This document shows, in pieces, positions 1-10,913 of a stretch of 64,000 bases of DNA (positions within the stretch are counted from its first letter, which is position 1; every line of letters begins with the position of its first letter). A model generated the notes under the pieces. It was not told where the DNA came from. It worked only from the letters and a program-made list of their open reading frames with translations, and did not search any database. A program made the position numbers and the translations under genes. This DNA is from Pleodorina starrii. Taxonomy: Eukaryota > Chlorophyta > Chlorophyceae > Chlamydomonadales > Volvocaceae. The stretch lies in assembly GCA_030267565.1 (NCBI GenBank), contig BRXU01000006.1:1104001-1168000 (forward strand). The letters are read 5' to 3'.

Positions 1-3000
1 ACGTCGCGTCGTGTTGCGTTACGTCGCGTCGTGTCACGTCACGTCGCGTCGCGTCGCGTCGCATCGCATCGCATCGCGTAGTGCAGCGCAGCATGCACGA
101 TCGCATTGCAATGCTACACAACGCAACACGACGTCGTGTAGTCGCGTCATGTAGCCTAGCGTAGCGTACGGTAGCATAGCGTTGTGTAGCGGATCGTAAT
201 GGAGCGTAGCGGAGCGTACTGTGGAGCATCACGTCACGTCGCGTCATGTAACGTAGTGTAGCGTCGCGTCGCGTCGCGTCGCATCCCGTCGTGTCATGTC
301 GCGTCGCGTCGTGTCGCATCACGTCACGTTGCGTCGCGTCGTGTCACATCACGTCGCGTCGTGTCGCGTCACGTCGCGTCGCGTCGTGTCGTGTAGTGTA
401 CAGCATGCACGATCGCATTGCAATGCTACACAACGAAACACAACGTCGCGTCGTCGCGTCATGTAGCCTAGTGTAGCGTAGCGTAGCATAGCATTGCGTA
501 GCGGATCGTAATGGAGCGTAGCGGAGCGTAGCGTGGAGCATCGTGGACCGTAGCATAGCATCGCGTAGCGTAGCGTCACGTCGTGTCACGTCGCGTCGCG
601 CCGCGTCGCGTCGCGTCGCGTCGCGTCGCGTCCGCATCCGCAAGGGGCGCTACGGCAGCCCGCGGCCCACAGGGCGCGCGCTTGTTCAAATCGCCGTAGC
701 GCCTCTAGCGTAGCTAGAGAAGCGGAGGCCTTACCCCACTGGAATGGTGTCCGTCCGTAGTAGTCCGGTGTAATGCCTTTTTTTTGGCTTTTCGCTTTTC
801 GTTTCGGCATTTCTCATCGCATATTACATTCTGTATTGCAGGATATGCATCCGTACGCATGTTCAGCCATTTTTAAGCTTGTGCTAGTTTCCGCTGATCG
901 CGGCCGAAGTCGCATCGACGTTTCCGCGCGTAGAAATTATCGCAATCGCTGTCAAATATTTTATAGTGGAATTGTGACATGGCGGCGCGATGTGAATCGT
1001 ATTGCTATCGTGAAGTAGAATTGCTCGGCTCCGAAACCCCGACGCGTAAAGTGCGTACATTTAGTTTGCGTCGCGAAATGTGCTTTACGCATTTGGATAT
1101 ATCATACATATCATTAATGTGCGATAACATAGCGTTAGGCTTGTGAAAGTCAGTCGCTGAACGCATTTTCGACGCAAGTCGCAAGTCGCGCTACGCTATG
1201 CTGATCGCGGCGATTAAAGTCGCGCGCGCCTGCACTACGTTGCGCTCGATGTAAATCGTATTGCTATTGTGAAAGTAGAATTGCTCGGCTCCGAAACCTC
1301 GCTACGTAAAGTGCGCAAGTTTATCGCTCGCGCGTTCGCTCGGCGACAGTCCGCGATGCAGCTCGCTGTGCTTCGCTGCGCTGTCGCTCGCTCGCTCGCT
1401 CGCTCGCTCGCATCGTAACGAAGCATAGCGGAGCGTATCGCGGAGTCGTGCGCGCTAAGTCGTGCGCGCTTGCGCAGCGCTCCGCTACGTTCTGCTGCGC
1501 TTTGCTGCGCTGTCGCTCGCTCGGCTATGTTCCACTCTGCTGTGCTCGGCTAGCGTCACGAAGCATAGTGCAGCACAGCGTGCAGCACAGCGTGCAGCAC
1601 AGCGGACTGTAGCGTTTCGTAGCGGAGCGTAGACTAGCTAGCATAGTGAACCGTAGCATTTCGTAGCGAAGCGGAGACTAGCATAGTGAATTGTAGCGTA
1701 GCGTAGCGTAGCATAGCATAGTGTAGCGCAGCATAGCGTAGTGTAGCATCACGTTGCGCACCATAGTGTAGTGCAGCGTGCACGATCGTAAATCGCACGT
1801 CACATTTCAACGTGCACGATTGAAGTCGCACACGTGCGTTCTCGCGGAGCATAGTGTAGTGTAGCGTCGCGTCGTGTCGCGTCGTGTAGTGCAGCGCAAC
1901 ATGCACGATCGCATTGCAATGCTACACAACGCAACACGACGTCGCGTCGTCGCGTCATGTAGCCTAGCGTAGCGTCGTGTAGCATGACGTTGCGTAGCGG
2001 ATCGTAATGGAGCATAGCGGAGCGTAGCGTGGAGCATAACGGAGCGTAGCATAGCGTCACGTCGCGTCACGTAACGTAGTGCAGCGTCGCGTCGCGTCGC
2101 GTCACGTTGCATCGTGTCGCGTCGCTTCACGTCGCATCATGTAGCGTAGCGTAGTGTAGCGTAGCATAGCGTTGTATAGCGGATCGTAATGGAGCATAGT
2201 GGAGCGTAGCATAGCGTAACGTCGCGTCACGTAACGTAGTGCAGCATCACGTCGCGTACCATAATATAGCGCAGCGTGCACTATCGCATTTCGACGTGCA
2301 CGATTGAAGTCGCGCACGCGCCTTTTCGCGGACCATAGTGTAGTGTAGCATCATGTCGCGTCGCGTCGCGTCGTGTCGCGTTGCGTCGCATCGTGTCACG
2401 TGACGTCGCGTCGCGTTGCGTCGTGTCGCGTCGAGTCGTCACGTCATGTAGCCTAACGTAGCGTAGCGTAGCATAACGTTGCATAGCGAATCGTAATGGA
2501 GCATAGCGGAGCGTAGCGTGGAGCATAGCAGAGTGTAGCACGTAACGTAGTGTAACGTCGCGTCGCGTTGCGTCGCGTCGCGTCGCGTCCGCATCCGCAA
2601 GGGGCGCTACGGCAGCCCGCGGCCCAAAGGGCGCGCGCTTGTGGTGTCCGTCCGTCCGTAGTAGTCCGGTGTAATGCCTTTTTTTTGGCTTTTCGCTTTT
2701 CGTTTCGGCATTTCTCATCGCAGATTGCATTCTGTATTGCAGGATATGCATCCGTACGCATGTTCATGCATGTTTTATTTTGTGCTAGTTTCCGCTGATC
2801 GCGGCCGAAGTCGCATCAACGTCTCCGCGCCTGGAAATCATCGCAATCGCTGTCAGCATTTTAATCATGGAATTCTGACATGGCGGCGCGATGTGAATCG
2901 TATTGCTATTGTGAAGTAGAATTGCTCGGCTCCGAAACCCCGACGCGTAGAGTGCGTAAATTGTTTTTGCGTCGCGGGATGTGCTGCTCGCATATAGATA

Positions 3001-4290
3001 TATCATAAAAATCATTTATGTGCGATAGCATAGCGTTAAACTTGTCAAAGTTAGTCGCCTTGCGATTTGCGAGGAAAATGCGATCGTGCACTCGCGCTAC
3101 TTAGGATGCTGCATAGCATAGCGTAGCGTTGCATAGCGTTGCGTAACGGATCGTAACGAAGCATAGCGGAGCGTATCGCGGAGCATAGCGTCGCGTCGTG
3201 TAGTCGGCGAATGAAGTCGTGCGCGCCTGCGCAGCGCTCCGCTACGTTCTGCTGCGCTTCGCTTCGCTGTCGCTCGTTCGCTCGCTCGCTCGTTTCATCG
3301 CTTTAACGCAAGTCGACGATTACAGATGCGCACGCTCCGCTGCACTGGGTTCAAAATTAGTCGCCGCCCGTCGCGGCTCGTCGCTGCTCGTGTCGTCGCC
3401 GCTCGTTATTCGTTGCCGCTCGCCGCCGCGTAGCGTAGCGTAGCGCAGCGTAGCGCAGCGTACGATTGAAGTCGCGCACGCGCCTTCCCGCGGAGCATAG
3501 TGTAGTGTAGCGTCGTGTCGCGTCGCGTCGCGTCGCATCACGTCGCGTAATATCGCGTCGCGTCATGTTGCGTCGCGTCGCATCGTATTGCGTCGCGTCG
3601 CGTCGCATCGCGTCGCGTAGTGCAGCGCAGCATGCACGATCGCATTGCAATGCTACACAACGCAACACGACGTCGCGTCGTCGCGTCATGTAGCGTAGCG
3701 TAGCGTAGTGTAGCGTAGCGTAGCGTAGCGTAGCGTAGCATAGCGTAGCGTAGCGTAGCGTAGCGTAGCGTAGCGTAGCGTAGCGTAGCGTAGCGTAGCG
3801 TAGCATAGCGTAGCGTAGCGTAGCGTAGCGTAGCGTAGCGTAGCGTAGCGTAGCGTAACGGATCGTAATGGAGCGTAGCGGAGCGTACTGTGGAGCATCG
3901 CGGAGCATAACATAGCGTCACATCGCGTCGCGTAACGTAGTGTAGCGTCGCGTCATGTCGAATCGCGTCATGTTGCGTCATGTCGCGTCGCGTCGCGTCG
4001 CATCGCGTAGTGCAGCGCAGCATGCACGATCGCATTGCAATGCTACACAGCGCAACACGACATCGCGTAGTCGCGTCATGTACCCTAGCGTAGCGTAGCG
4101 TAGCATAGCATTGCGTAGCGGATCGTAATGGAGCGTAGCGAAGCGTAGCGTGGAGCATCGTGGAACGTAGCGTAGCATCGCGTCGCGTAGCGTCACGTCG
4201 CATCGCGTCGTGTCGCGTCGCGTCGCGTTGCGTCGCGTCCGCATCCGCAAGGGGTGCTACGGCAGCCCGCGGCCCACAGGGCGCGCGCTT
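1..4290 (+). repeat. Higher-order pentamer satellite, left array
   Basis: The block is built from degenerate 5-mers (GCGTC, GCGTA, TAGCG and relatives) broken by a recurrent ~450-bp non-pentamer core at about 660-1200 and 2640-3110. A GC-rich head closes units at about 625-690, 2590-2650 and 4235-4290. A GCTC tetramer tract lies at about 1385-1412. All reading frames are largely open only because the 5-mers lack stops; the predicted proteins are RRDAT or LRYAT repeats. No gene is supported. The same units recur in opposite orientation at 30725-41753. Confidence 0.9.
3684..3860 (+). repeat. (TAGCG)n homogeneous tract in the satellite
   Basis: About 34 nearly perfect TAGCG units occur here, with single-base variants (TAGCA) near 3736 and 3802. 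This is the most homogeneous pentamer stretch of the left array. Its counterpart in the right array is a 10-bp repeat at 31729-31880, so the two arrays have expanded different subunits. Confidence 0.9.
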
Positions 4291-4344
4291 GTTCCGTGTG
4301 TGGGACGTGGGATCTGGGATCTGGGATGAAGTAATTGGACAAGT

Positions 4345-5423
4345 GTAGACTTTCGGCCAACGGAAAGGCTGCAGAAGTAAAAGATTACATTCTTTATTGC
4401 ACGGTAAATTTATTATTGGAACCCAACATCACATGAGTACAAACCAGTTTGGCAGTCTCCATGGACCGCGGCCGAGGTCAAACCAACACCTCTCGGCCTA
4501 TAATTAATTCCAGAAGATTCATCGTTCCTTAACGTGAAATTCTGACATGACGGCGTGAAATGAATCTTCGTTTCGGAAACAAACTATGTTTGCATTGCGA
4601 ACATTATTCCCGCGACCACACCACAGCAGCTCTGCTAGCCGGTCCGACCGACTTGACGCACATTTCGATAACAAAGGTTGCAAGGAGCAAACCATGAGGG
4701 GCAAACTGCTGGTTGTTGGACGCCAAGCCGCAAATGCACGCATGATGCAGCGGTCTTCAGCGGGCCGCCCAACAAGTCCAGTCGGCAACCTAGGGGATGG
4801 ACTTCTACATTCCCTGTCCTAATGTTATAGCAGTCAAGCCTCCTCTACGGCGAATACCTCAGTAGCGAAGCCTGTGCACTCTCGTCGGCAACTGCACGTC
4901 GTCGCAACCCTCGCAAACAGTTCCGCTGTCCTTCTATTGGCAAGTCAGCCTGCGTGATGTGTAAATGATACACTCCATGTCTACTGTCAAGTAACTTCAG
5001 CCAATGCGCTGGCCGGAAGAGTTGCACAGTGCCGAGACGGCGCGCGATGCTAAACATGGGTCGGATTGCTGAAGCCGCAGGCATTTCAGATATAAAGCTC
5101 TGGCTGCCTATCAGCAGGAATGTCGACACTCTCACAGTTGACGCCCTCGTCGCTCGCTTTGGAAATGCCGTATTTCGGTCGATGCGCACATGCGCTCATG
5201 CACCCGACGGGATGACGCGCTTCGCGCGGCGCCGGGAGGCCTTGCTAACGACTCGGCTAGCAGGCATTTCGGGAAAAAGCTCTGGCTGTCTATCAGCAGG
5301 AATGTCGACACTCTCACACTACTTCACGCCCTCGCCACCCTAGCACTCAACTTAACCCGTACGGATTTAGTGGGGCCCCGCCCTTTTTCCGGCTTCAAGG
5401 AAGCCGACACCAACCCCTTGTTC
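4345..5423 (+). repeat. R1 dispersed repeat, copy 1 (full length)
   Basis: A ~1.08-kb sequence runs from the segment around 4345 (AATTGGACAAGTG) to a GC-rich end with a small hairpin (CGGCTTC AAG GAAGCCG) near 5393-5410. Copies lie at 17942-19348 (+), 29586-30690 (inverted), 34973-35090 (end fragment), and as an internally deleted form at about 6905-7165. Its minus strand carries TGCAATAAAGAATGTAAT near 4401-4384, which contains the algal poly(A) signal TGTAA. No convincing ORF is present. The junction 5193|5194 is an empty site for the solo element found at 18823-19124. Confidence 0.8.
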
Positions 5424-5885
5424 AGCCACGAGTTTGTTCACTTAGTGCACCATCCACCACCGTCACACTGCCTAACGCCATACGAGTGAGCTGTGAGTCC
5501 AAGGCGGTTGGTCCTGCCAACTAGGACCCCATCCTCATCCGTTCACCCGACATCCGTAGAGACTGAGGGTTCAGCAATCGCCACCAATCCAACGTGTCTT
5601 CTGCCCAATCAACTGGGGCCCAACTCCACATCTCAGCAGCTAGCCATAATCTCGCCGCTCCCGACAATGTCGGGGGTCTCCCCGGGAATTGAGCCAGGAC
5701 CTTAACCGTGACGCCGGTAGTGTCCTTCCCTGCCCGCTCTTCCCAACCCTAAGATACGGTAGACAAATCCAGACAAATCCGTACTTTGCCAAATAAGGCC
5801 GCTGATGCTGCCATGTGGAACGGTAATAACGCGCGCATTAAAAACGCCTGCCTGCGTGGTGCCCCGAGTGTATAGAATCCTGTAC
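5424..5885. other. No gene seen; possible tRNA-like remnant
   Basis: Single-copy in this window. On the minus strand near 5710-5685 there is a B-box-like GGCTCAATTCCCGG, which could be a remnant of a tRNA-derived SINE, but no convincing A box or cloverleaf was found. Short ORFs here look random. Confidence 0.4.
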
Positions 5886-6132
5886 GTAACACCGAGCGCA
5901 TTCATTCGGTCCGGCGGTGGACGGACTCGCCGTAGAACGCACGGCCGGGCCAGTATGGTACGGGCCTCGCCGGGGGTGACGGGTGACTAGACCACTAGAA
6001 AGCGAATGCGGGCTTGTGCTGTTGGCTCGTGGTTGGGTGCGCTTTGCCGCTTCTCCCTCGTGCGCTTGCATGTATGTCGTCGCCATTCCCTGGCATACGC
6101 TGCAGTGCAGTGCGCGAATTAGTTAAAGTGGA

Positions 6133-6424
6133 CTGAAGGTTTTCTGAGTGCAACGTAGGTTTTCTGTGAACTCAGAGGAGTTGGGCCCTCATAAGGGTGT
6201 TGGTACGGCACATGGTGCCAGTTCAGGAGTCCGCGAAGGCGTGGAAGAGTGATTTTCGGGTTTTGTAGCTACATAGGGTGGTTGCTGCGAGGCTGTGGGC
6301 ATTAAGGCCTTAGCGATAGCTTTCGCGGTAGCCGGCCCTCACCCGGCCTACCTACCGAATGAAGACGGCTTTCATTGCTTGCAGGTACCCTTTGTGTGTA
6401 ACGAACGATGATTTCTTATGAAAA
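6133..6424 (-). mobile_element. Solo split-repeat (AB) unit of a PAT-like element
   Basis: Read on the minus strand, the unit starts TTTTCATAAG and ends CACTCAGAAAACCTTCAG. These match the outer ends of the A+B repeat pair of the complete PAT-like element (TTTTCATGAG ... CTTCAG), and GGGTACCTGC lies near the same offset. The interior differs, so it is a related subfamily. There is no coding capacity. Other copies: 18823-19124, 19685-19986, and a truncated one at 41799-42071. Confidence 0.7.
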
Positions 6425-6784
6425 CAGCAGGCCTGCATGCGCATCGCAGCAGTTGAGCCAAGGTCGTCGGCCTGGGGTTCAAATATTAATTCCTGCCTGA
6501 CCGGTGCCCGACCCTAATTTCTTATCTTTGCAACCCTCCTTTTTATTGAACATAAGACCCACAGAGTCGTGCGATCGCACTGTGTAGCTGTTATCCAGCT
6601 CCTTTGTATCTAATTTAATCCGCCAACCACGGGGGGAGCCGGGGGGAGCGGGGGGGGGTAAAAATATAGTTTCATACCCCACGCTAAGAATGCTGGCGAG
6701 CACCTCCCCCGCCGGTTGTCGTAAGAAAACGCACAAATAAACGCATGTTTTGGGCGGGGCCCCGCCCTGTAGGATTGCCCATGT

Positions 6785-6789
6785 CCGTG

Positions 6790-6829
<40 letters not shown>

Positions 6830-6852
6830 ACTGCCTGCCTGACTGCCTGCGT
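6785..6852 (+). repeat. (CTGC)n microsatellite, interrupted
   Basis: About 15 CTGC units with two CTGA interruptions follow directly after a GC-rich palindrome (about 6750-6768) and the motif CCCATGTCCGTG. Homologous positions hold about 55 units (20345-20564) and about 7 units (42424-42450). Confidence 0.95.
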
Positions 6853-6904
6853 GTGATGTCCTAACCCAAGTGCAGAATCTCGACCGCGGAAACGCGATAT
6901 AAGG

Positions 6905-7165
6905 AACATATTACATTCTTTATTGCATGGTAAATTTAGGATAGGAAACCAACATCGTATGAGTAAAAAGCAGTTTGGCAGTCTCCATGGACCGAGGCCG
7001 AGGTCAAACCAACGCCTCTCGGTCTGTAATGAATTCCAAAAGGTGCATCGTTTCTCGAAATGTTATCCAGAAATTACGGCGCGAACTCAACTTAACCCGT
7101 ACGGATTGAACGGGGCCCCGCCCTTTTTCCGGCTTCAAGGAAGCCGACACGAACCCCTTGTCGCA
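6905..7165 (+). repeat. Internally deleted R1 derivative
   Basis: Both ends match R1: ATTACATTCT followed by TTATTGCA at the left, and the AACTTAACCCGTACGG ... GGCTTCAAGGAAGCC end at the right. The middle ~800 bp of R1 is absent. The junction 6940|6941 is the empty site of the PAT-like element inserted at 20655-25860. Confidence 0.75.
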
Positions 7166-8110
7166 AACCGCCATCGCAACTAGCGAAATACTGTCAATTT
7201 GGTCATTACCGATTTTGGTTCTAAGAACCAAAAGAGGTTTATGTCCCTAGGTACTGCGTGGGACCCAGTACATGGGACCCAATACAGCAGTAAAAGGCAG
7301 TACCGGGAAGGTACGCGCAACGCGAAAGGGCTTCGGGCGTGCTCACTGCACACCTCCGACTGCCTGTGAGGAGACGGAACAGGAAGAGGAATAGAATGCA
7401 TAGAAAAGGCCGGCCCGGGCAGGGCTGGGCGACATAATCGCCCTCGTGACGACGGAAAATGAAACGCCCTCCAACGACCACCAGAACGCGACCCCGTCTG
7501 AGGAAATAACACACATCGAAATAAGGAAGATGTTGCCATGCGTGGCCATTGCCATGTCCACTAAGAGCAGACCTTGGACAAGGGCAATGATAGTTGGGAA
7601 CGTGCGGGACAGCGAAACGGGTAGTACTGTGATGTACATCACGCCCGGCATGACCCATTCCACCCCCACCCACGCCTCTGGCATCAGCCAACATCACTGC
7701 CACTGCAGCCGGAGCAGACACATGGGCCGCCATGGCGGCCGCGGCACCCAGGCTCCCCAACTCCATGTGGGCAAACCAGGCAGCTGCTGCAGCGAGCCAG
7801 GGCCCCACCGGTCACCGTGACTGTAAGTAGTACAACGACTTACACCCCCAGCAGGCCCTGCCGCCGCAGCAGGCCCCATCGCCACCGCGTACACAGCCGC
7901 CACTGCGGGCGCCATCCCTGCCTCGGGCCCCGCCAGCGAGGCAGGCCCCACCCACCAGCCCCACAGCTGCAGGCCCAGCCACCGGTGCAGGCCCAAATGC
8001 AACGGCTGCCGACCCCGCCGCCGCCGCAGGCCCAGCCACGGATACAAACCCCACCACCGTCACCGACTTAACAGCAGCAGCTGCCATCGGCCCCACAGCC
8101 GGACCCCACG

Positions 8111-9091
8111 ATGGCGGCAACCCAACCAGGGGTGCAGGCACAGGCGACTCCATGCATGGCCACGAAGCAGGACACCAACACCTGGATGGAGGCGGCCACC
8201 ACGTACGTCCACATCAGCGGTGCGGTGGCAGCAGTACCGCAGGAGCGAGACCTATCGGCCGCCGCAGCCGCTACAGCCCCCGCTTTCTGGTCCAAGTCAG
8301 GTCTTATGGGGGCAGGCAGCAGGCGAAAGGCTACCGGGGGCAAAGCCAGGCAGCGGCCGCAGCAGGAGCGCACACAGCCCGACCAGGGCGCAGCAGGCCC
8401 CGAGGCCCCAAAGGGGAAGCGGCAACAGCTCGAGCATCTGTCCGAAGAGGAGCGAGCCGAGCGGAACAAGGCGCAAAGAAAAAAGGCCCTGGAGGCCCGC
8501 AGGAGGAACATGGAGGAGCGGAGGGCTCACCAGGCAGCAGAGGAGGCCACGGCGCAGTTAACCGCAATGCTGGCGACCGGCAGCCAGGCCAAGCCTTCGG
8601 ACGGATTACAGATCCCCAGCCTGCAGCTGCAGGTGGCGGGTGCAGACTCCTCCACCGTCAAACCCCACACCCAGCACGAAGTTGCCCAACGAGGCCGGCA
8701 GCAGCTGAGCCTTCCGCTCCTCGGGCCAGCATCAAGGAAGAACTGTCCCTCCATCACCCTCCAGGGAGCAACCTGGCACGCGTGGGCCCGTGAGCACCTC
8801 GACCCAGCCACGACCCCAGCCCCACTGCAGGACACGGACGACACCCTTGCAGCTCTGGGGGGCCTGCATAACGATATCGGCCCGGCCTGGCTGGAGGCAG
8901 CCTGTATGGTGGAGACCCAGTTACGGCAGCAGCGGCGGCAGCAGGTGGAGGCGGAAGGCCCCCAGCAGCAGCAACTGCAACCGCCGGCACTGCCACCGCC
9001 AGACTGCGTGCAGGTGATGGCCATGATCGTCGGGCGACTGGGCGAGTGCGCCTTCCCGGGGGAACGGATGCAGTGCCACTTCGCCGCCTGA
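8111..9091 (+). CDS. Unrecognised Gln/Pro/Ala-rich ORF of the duplicated block (ORF1)
   Basis: An open frame of 326 codons. The frame continues upstream to about 7817 as Q/P-rich sequence but is broken by TAA at 8069-8071, so the annotated start may be secondary or the gene may be decayed. The product has a charged segment around residues 110-155 (Lys/Arg/Glu-rich, probable coiled coil), a Trp-containing segment, and a QQ-rich stretch before the end. No family was recognised. A partial copy lies at 28024-28482. It overlaps a second ORF in the -1 frame. It could be a transposon gag-like ORF or a decaying host gene; the low divergence of the copies does not decide. Confidence 0.4.
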   Translation: MAATQPGVQAQATPCMATKQDTNTWMEAATTYVHISGAVAAVPQERDLSAAAAATAPAFWSKSGLMGAGSRRKATGGKARQRPQQERTQPDQGAAGPEAPKGKRQQLEHLSEEERAERNKAQRKKALEARRRNMEERRAHQAAEEATAQLTAMLATGSQAKPSDGLQIPSLQLQVAGADSSTVKPHTQHEVAQRGRQQLSLPLLGPASRKNCPSITLQGATWHAWAREHLDPATTPAPLQDTDDTLAALGGLHNDIGPAWLEAACMVETQLRQQRRQQVEAEGPQQQQLQPPALPPPDCVQVMAMIVGRLGECAFPGERMQCHFAA

Positions 9092-9678
9092 CGGTCAGCC
9101 AGGCGACACAACTGAAGGACGGGCCTGCCAGCGAGCGGCGAGTGGGTCTGATCACCGAGTTTGCGAGTTTGTGCATGCGGGAGGCCCTGAGCACGCCGGA
9201 GAACCCGGCGTTGCCCGACCTCGCCACCGTCCTCAGCCGCTTACGGGCAACCCAAGCACGCCTGTGGTTTGGAGTGCGCTGGGAGAATGACAACTCGCAG
9301 AGCACGTGGCGCCTTGCGGTGGACGGTGTGCCCCTGACCGGCAACACGCACCCGGCCAACACGCACCTGGCCCTAAGCCGTGCGGGTGCGAGTGATATTG
9401 TTGTTGGGGGCGTCACCTTTCTGATCTGGGAAAGGGGTCGGCACTGGGAGAGGGCGTTCTCACCTTTGCATGGGCACTGGGTCTTTACGGCTTTCCTTGG
9501 GGCGTGGTGCTGGGCAGCAGTGTACAGCTGTGGGTTGTGCTTGCTAGCGCACCGATGCACGCCAGTCATGCAACACCCCAACGGAGCGTACAATACACTT
9601 GCAATCACTGTGCTTCCTTCGCCTGCCTTTCCTACTTCCGACTACCGCTCGCCAACTCTGATGGAGCCCGCTTTTTAG
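9046..9678 (+). CDS. Unrecognised ORF2, -1 frame relative to ORF1
   Basis: An open frame of ~210 codons whose first listed codon at 9046 is GTG. It overlaps the end of ORF1 (stop 9089-9091) by 46 nt in the -1 frame. The part to about 9420 has protein-like composition (LITEFASLC, LSRLRATQARLWFG). The later part is Cys/Leu-rich and less convincing. The same overlap occurs in the copy at 28437-29069. AATAAA lies downstream near 9785. Possible readings are a second exon, a frameshifted continuation of ORF1, or ribosomal frameshifting. Confidence 0.4.
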   Translation: MRLPGGTDAVPLRRLTVSQATQLKDGPASERRVGLITEFASLCMREALSTPENPALPDLATVLSRLRATQARLWFGVRWENDNSQSTWRLAVDGVPLTGNTHPANTHLALSRAGASDIVVGGVTFLIWERGRHWERAFSPLHGHWVFTAFLGAWCWAAVYSCGLCLLAHRCTPVMQHPNGAYNTLAITVLPSPAFPTSDYRSPTLMEPAF

Positions 9679-9828
9679 CTGCACGTTGTCGCGCGGACGT
9701 GGCGGATGTGTTGGGCCTTGCAAGCTTGCATCCGTGTTTAGGACGTGTTTTTGGAGCCATGCCTTGACCGCACATGAACCTCCTGAATAAAGGTCAACTG
9801 ACTACCCAGGACTACCTACCTCTCCCTA

Positions 9829-9879
9829 TTTTTGGGCGGGGCCCCAGCGCGAAGCGCCCAGGGGGGCCCCGCCCAAAAA
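9829..9879. repeat. GC hairpin with 17-bp perfect arms
   Basis: Arms TTTTTGGGCGGGGCCCC and its exact reverse complement flank a 17-nt spacer (AGCGCGAAGCGCCCAGG). Near-identical copies lie at 10800-10845 and inverted at 41754-41798. Shorter versions sit at about 6750-6768, 20303-20322 and 42385-42404. Each of these except 41754-41798 lies within about 25 bp of a simple-repeat array. Confidence 0.85.
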
Positions 9880-9883
9880 CGCG

Positions 9884-9965
9884 CGTGTGCGTGTGCGGGC
9901 GCGTGTGCGTGTGCGTGTGCGTGTGCGTGTGTGTGCGTGTGTGTGCGTGTGCGTGTGTATGTGTG
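9884..9965 (+). repeat. (GTGTGC)n / GT-rich microsatellite
   Basis: Alternating GTGTGC/GTGCGT sequence begins immediately after the GC hairpin. Non-coding. Confidence 0.95.
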
Positions 9966-10799
9966 AACGCATTCGTTGCCCAGCCGAATGAAGTTGGGCA
10001 TTGGCACGGTGGGTTCTTGGTGGTTCAGCTTGGTGTTTGATTCCGTAGAGAGTTACGGATACGTTGGTAACATCGGTCTGGGTTTATTTACTTTACTGAT
10101 GACTTGCTTGCGTTGTGATGAGAGGATTGTGACGCACGGGTCGTCGTCCGTCGATCAATAACAGGCACGCGGTAATAGTACTGCGCTTGCCGGTACGGCG
10201 GCTTGGTGGTCGCTGTTTGTTAGTTGACTTCAACTTCCCTCACCGTCCATACATCGGCGGGCTGCTGGCTGGGTGCATGCGTGGTGACGAGGTGTGTGCA
10301 CCGATAACTTGCTTGCTTCGTTGGCACGCGCAGATACGTCCGGTAGAGCGAGTGTAAGGCGTCGGTATCGCTCATTCGCACGCGGTGGAGAGCAAGGCTG
10401 CTTGGCTGCTGCTTGGCTGCTGGACTCTGTCTGCCACGCATGCATTGTTCCGTCTGCTGCCATTGTTTCACATCATCTAGTTCTAGTCTTTACAGTGTCA
10501 GGTGCAGCTGTGCACAAGCGAGTGTTGGTCCTGTTGTGCAACGCGGCGGTTACAATACCGTACAGTTGCCGTACAAACGGCTAGCGTAAATGCCTAATAA
10601 AGGCGTCGCACAGCATCTCGAGCAGCCTCTGCGCCGCCCAAGCATTACATGTTGGATCCACTGTGAAACGTACGGTTGCCCTCGGGCATCAATGTATGTA
10701 TGTAAGTTCAGTAGTAACGTTTCTTGTTTGCTGTCGTCCGTGATATAAGATTCCAATTGGAGCGACGGGTATACACGACACCGAATGACGGAACGAACC
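9966..10799. other. No gene seen
   Basis: Single-copy sequence of mixed composition. ORFs in both directions are short and show no protein-like pattern. No RNA gene was recognised. Confidence 0.5.
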
Positions 10800-10905
10800 T
10801 TTTTGGGCGGGGCCCCAGCGCGAAGCGCCCAGGGGGGCCCCGCCCTGTAGGATTGCCCATGTCCGTGGGTTCTGGGTTCTGGGTTCTGGGTTCTGGGTTT
10901 AGGGT
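10800..10905 (+). repeat. GC hairpin followed by a short GGGTTCT array
   Basis: The hairpin (10800-10845) is followed by TGTAGGATTGCCCATGTCCGTG and about five GGGTTCT heptamers. The array ends in GGGTTTAGGG, a plant-type telomere permutation. It abuts the last recognisable exon (10914-11003) of the minus-strand gene to its right. Confidence 0.85.
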
Positions 10906-10913
10906 TGCCGCAC

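Larger units (their letters stand above)
5886..9832 (+). repeat. Duplicated block X, copy 1
   Basis: Block X recurs at 19437-29222, where it is interrupted by a PAT-like element, a SINE and a hAT element and lacks the part matching 7641-8603. A partial copy lies at about 41799-42800. Divergence is very low; for example 8611-9832 and 28004-29222 differ at only a few bases by eye. The block contains a solo split-repeat unit, a CTGC tract, an R1 derivative and two ORFs. It gives natural empty sites for dating the insertions in the other copy. Confidence 0.85.

Noticed and set aside
1..4203. Many long ORFs on both strands (RRDAT, LRYAT, CYAM repeats)
   Set aside because: They are open only because the pentamer words contain no stops in these frames. 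They translate in several frames at once and have no start context or domains.
5360..5423. Helitron 3' end at the R1 terminus
   Set aside because: A small hairpin is present, but no CTRR end, no TC start at the other end and no AT target dinucleotide could be shown.
6785..6852. CRISPR-like array
   Set aside because: The repeats are contiguous tetramers without spacers, in a eukaryotic context.
9816..10007. Signal-like (TH/AH)n ORF
   Set aside because: Translation of the GTGTGC microsatellite.
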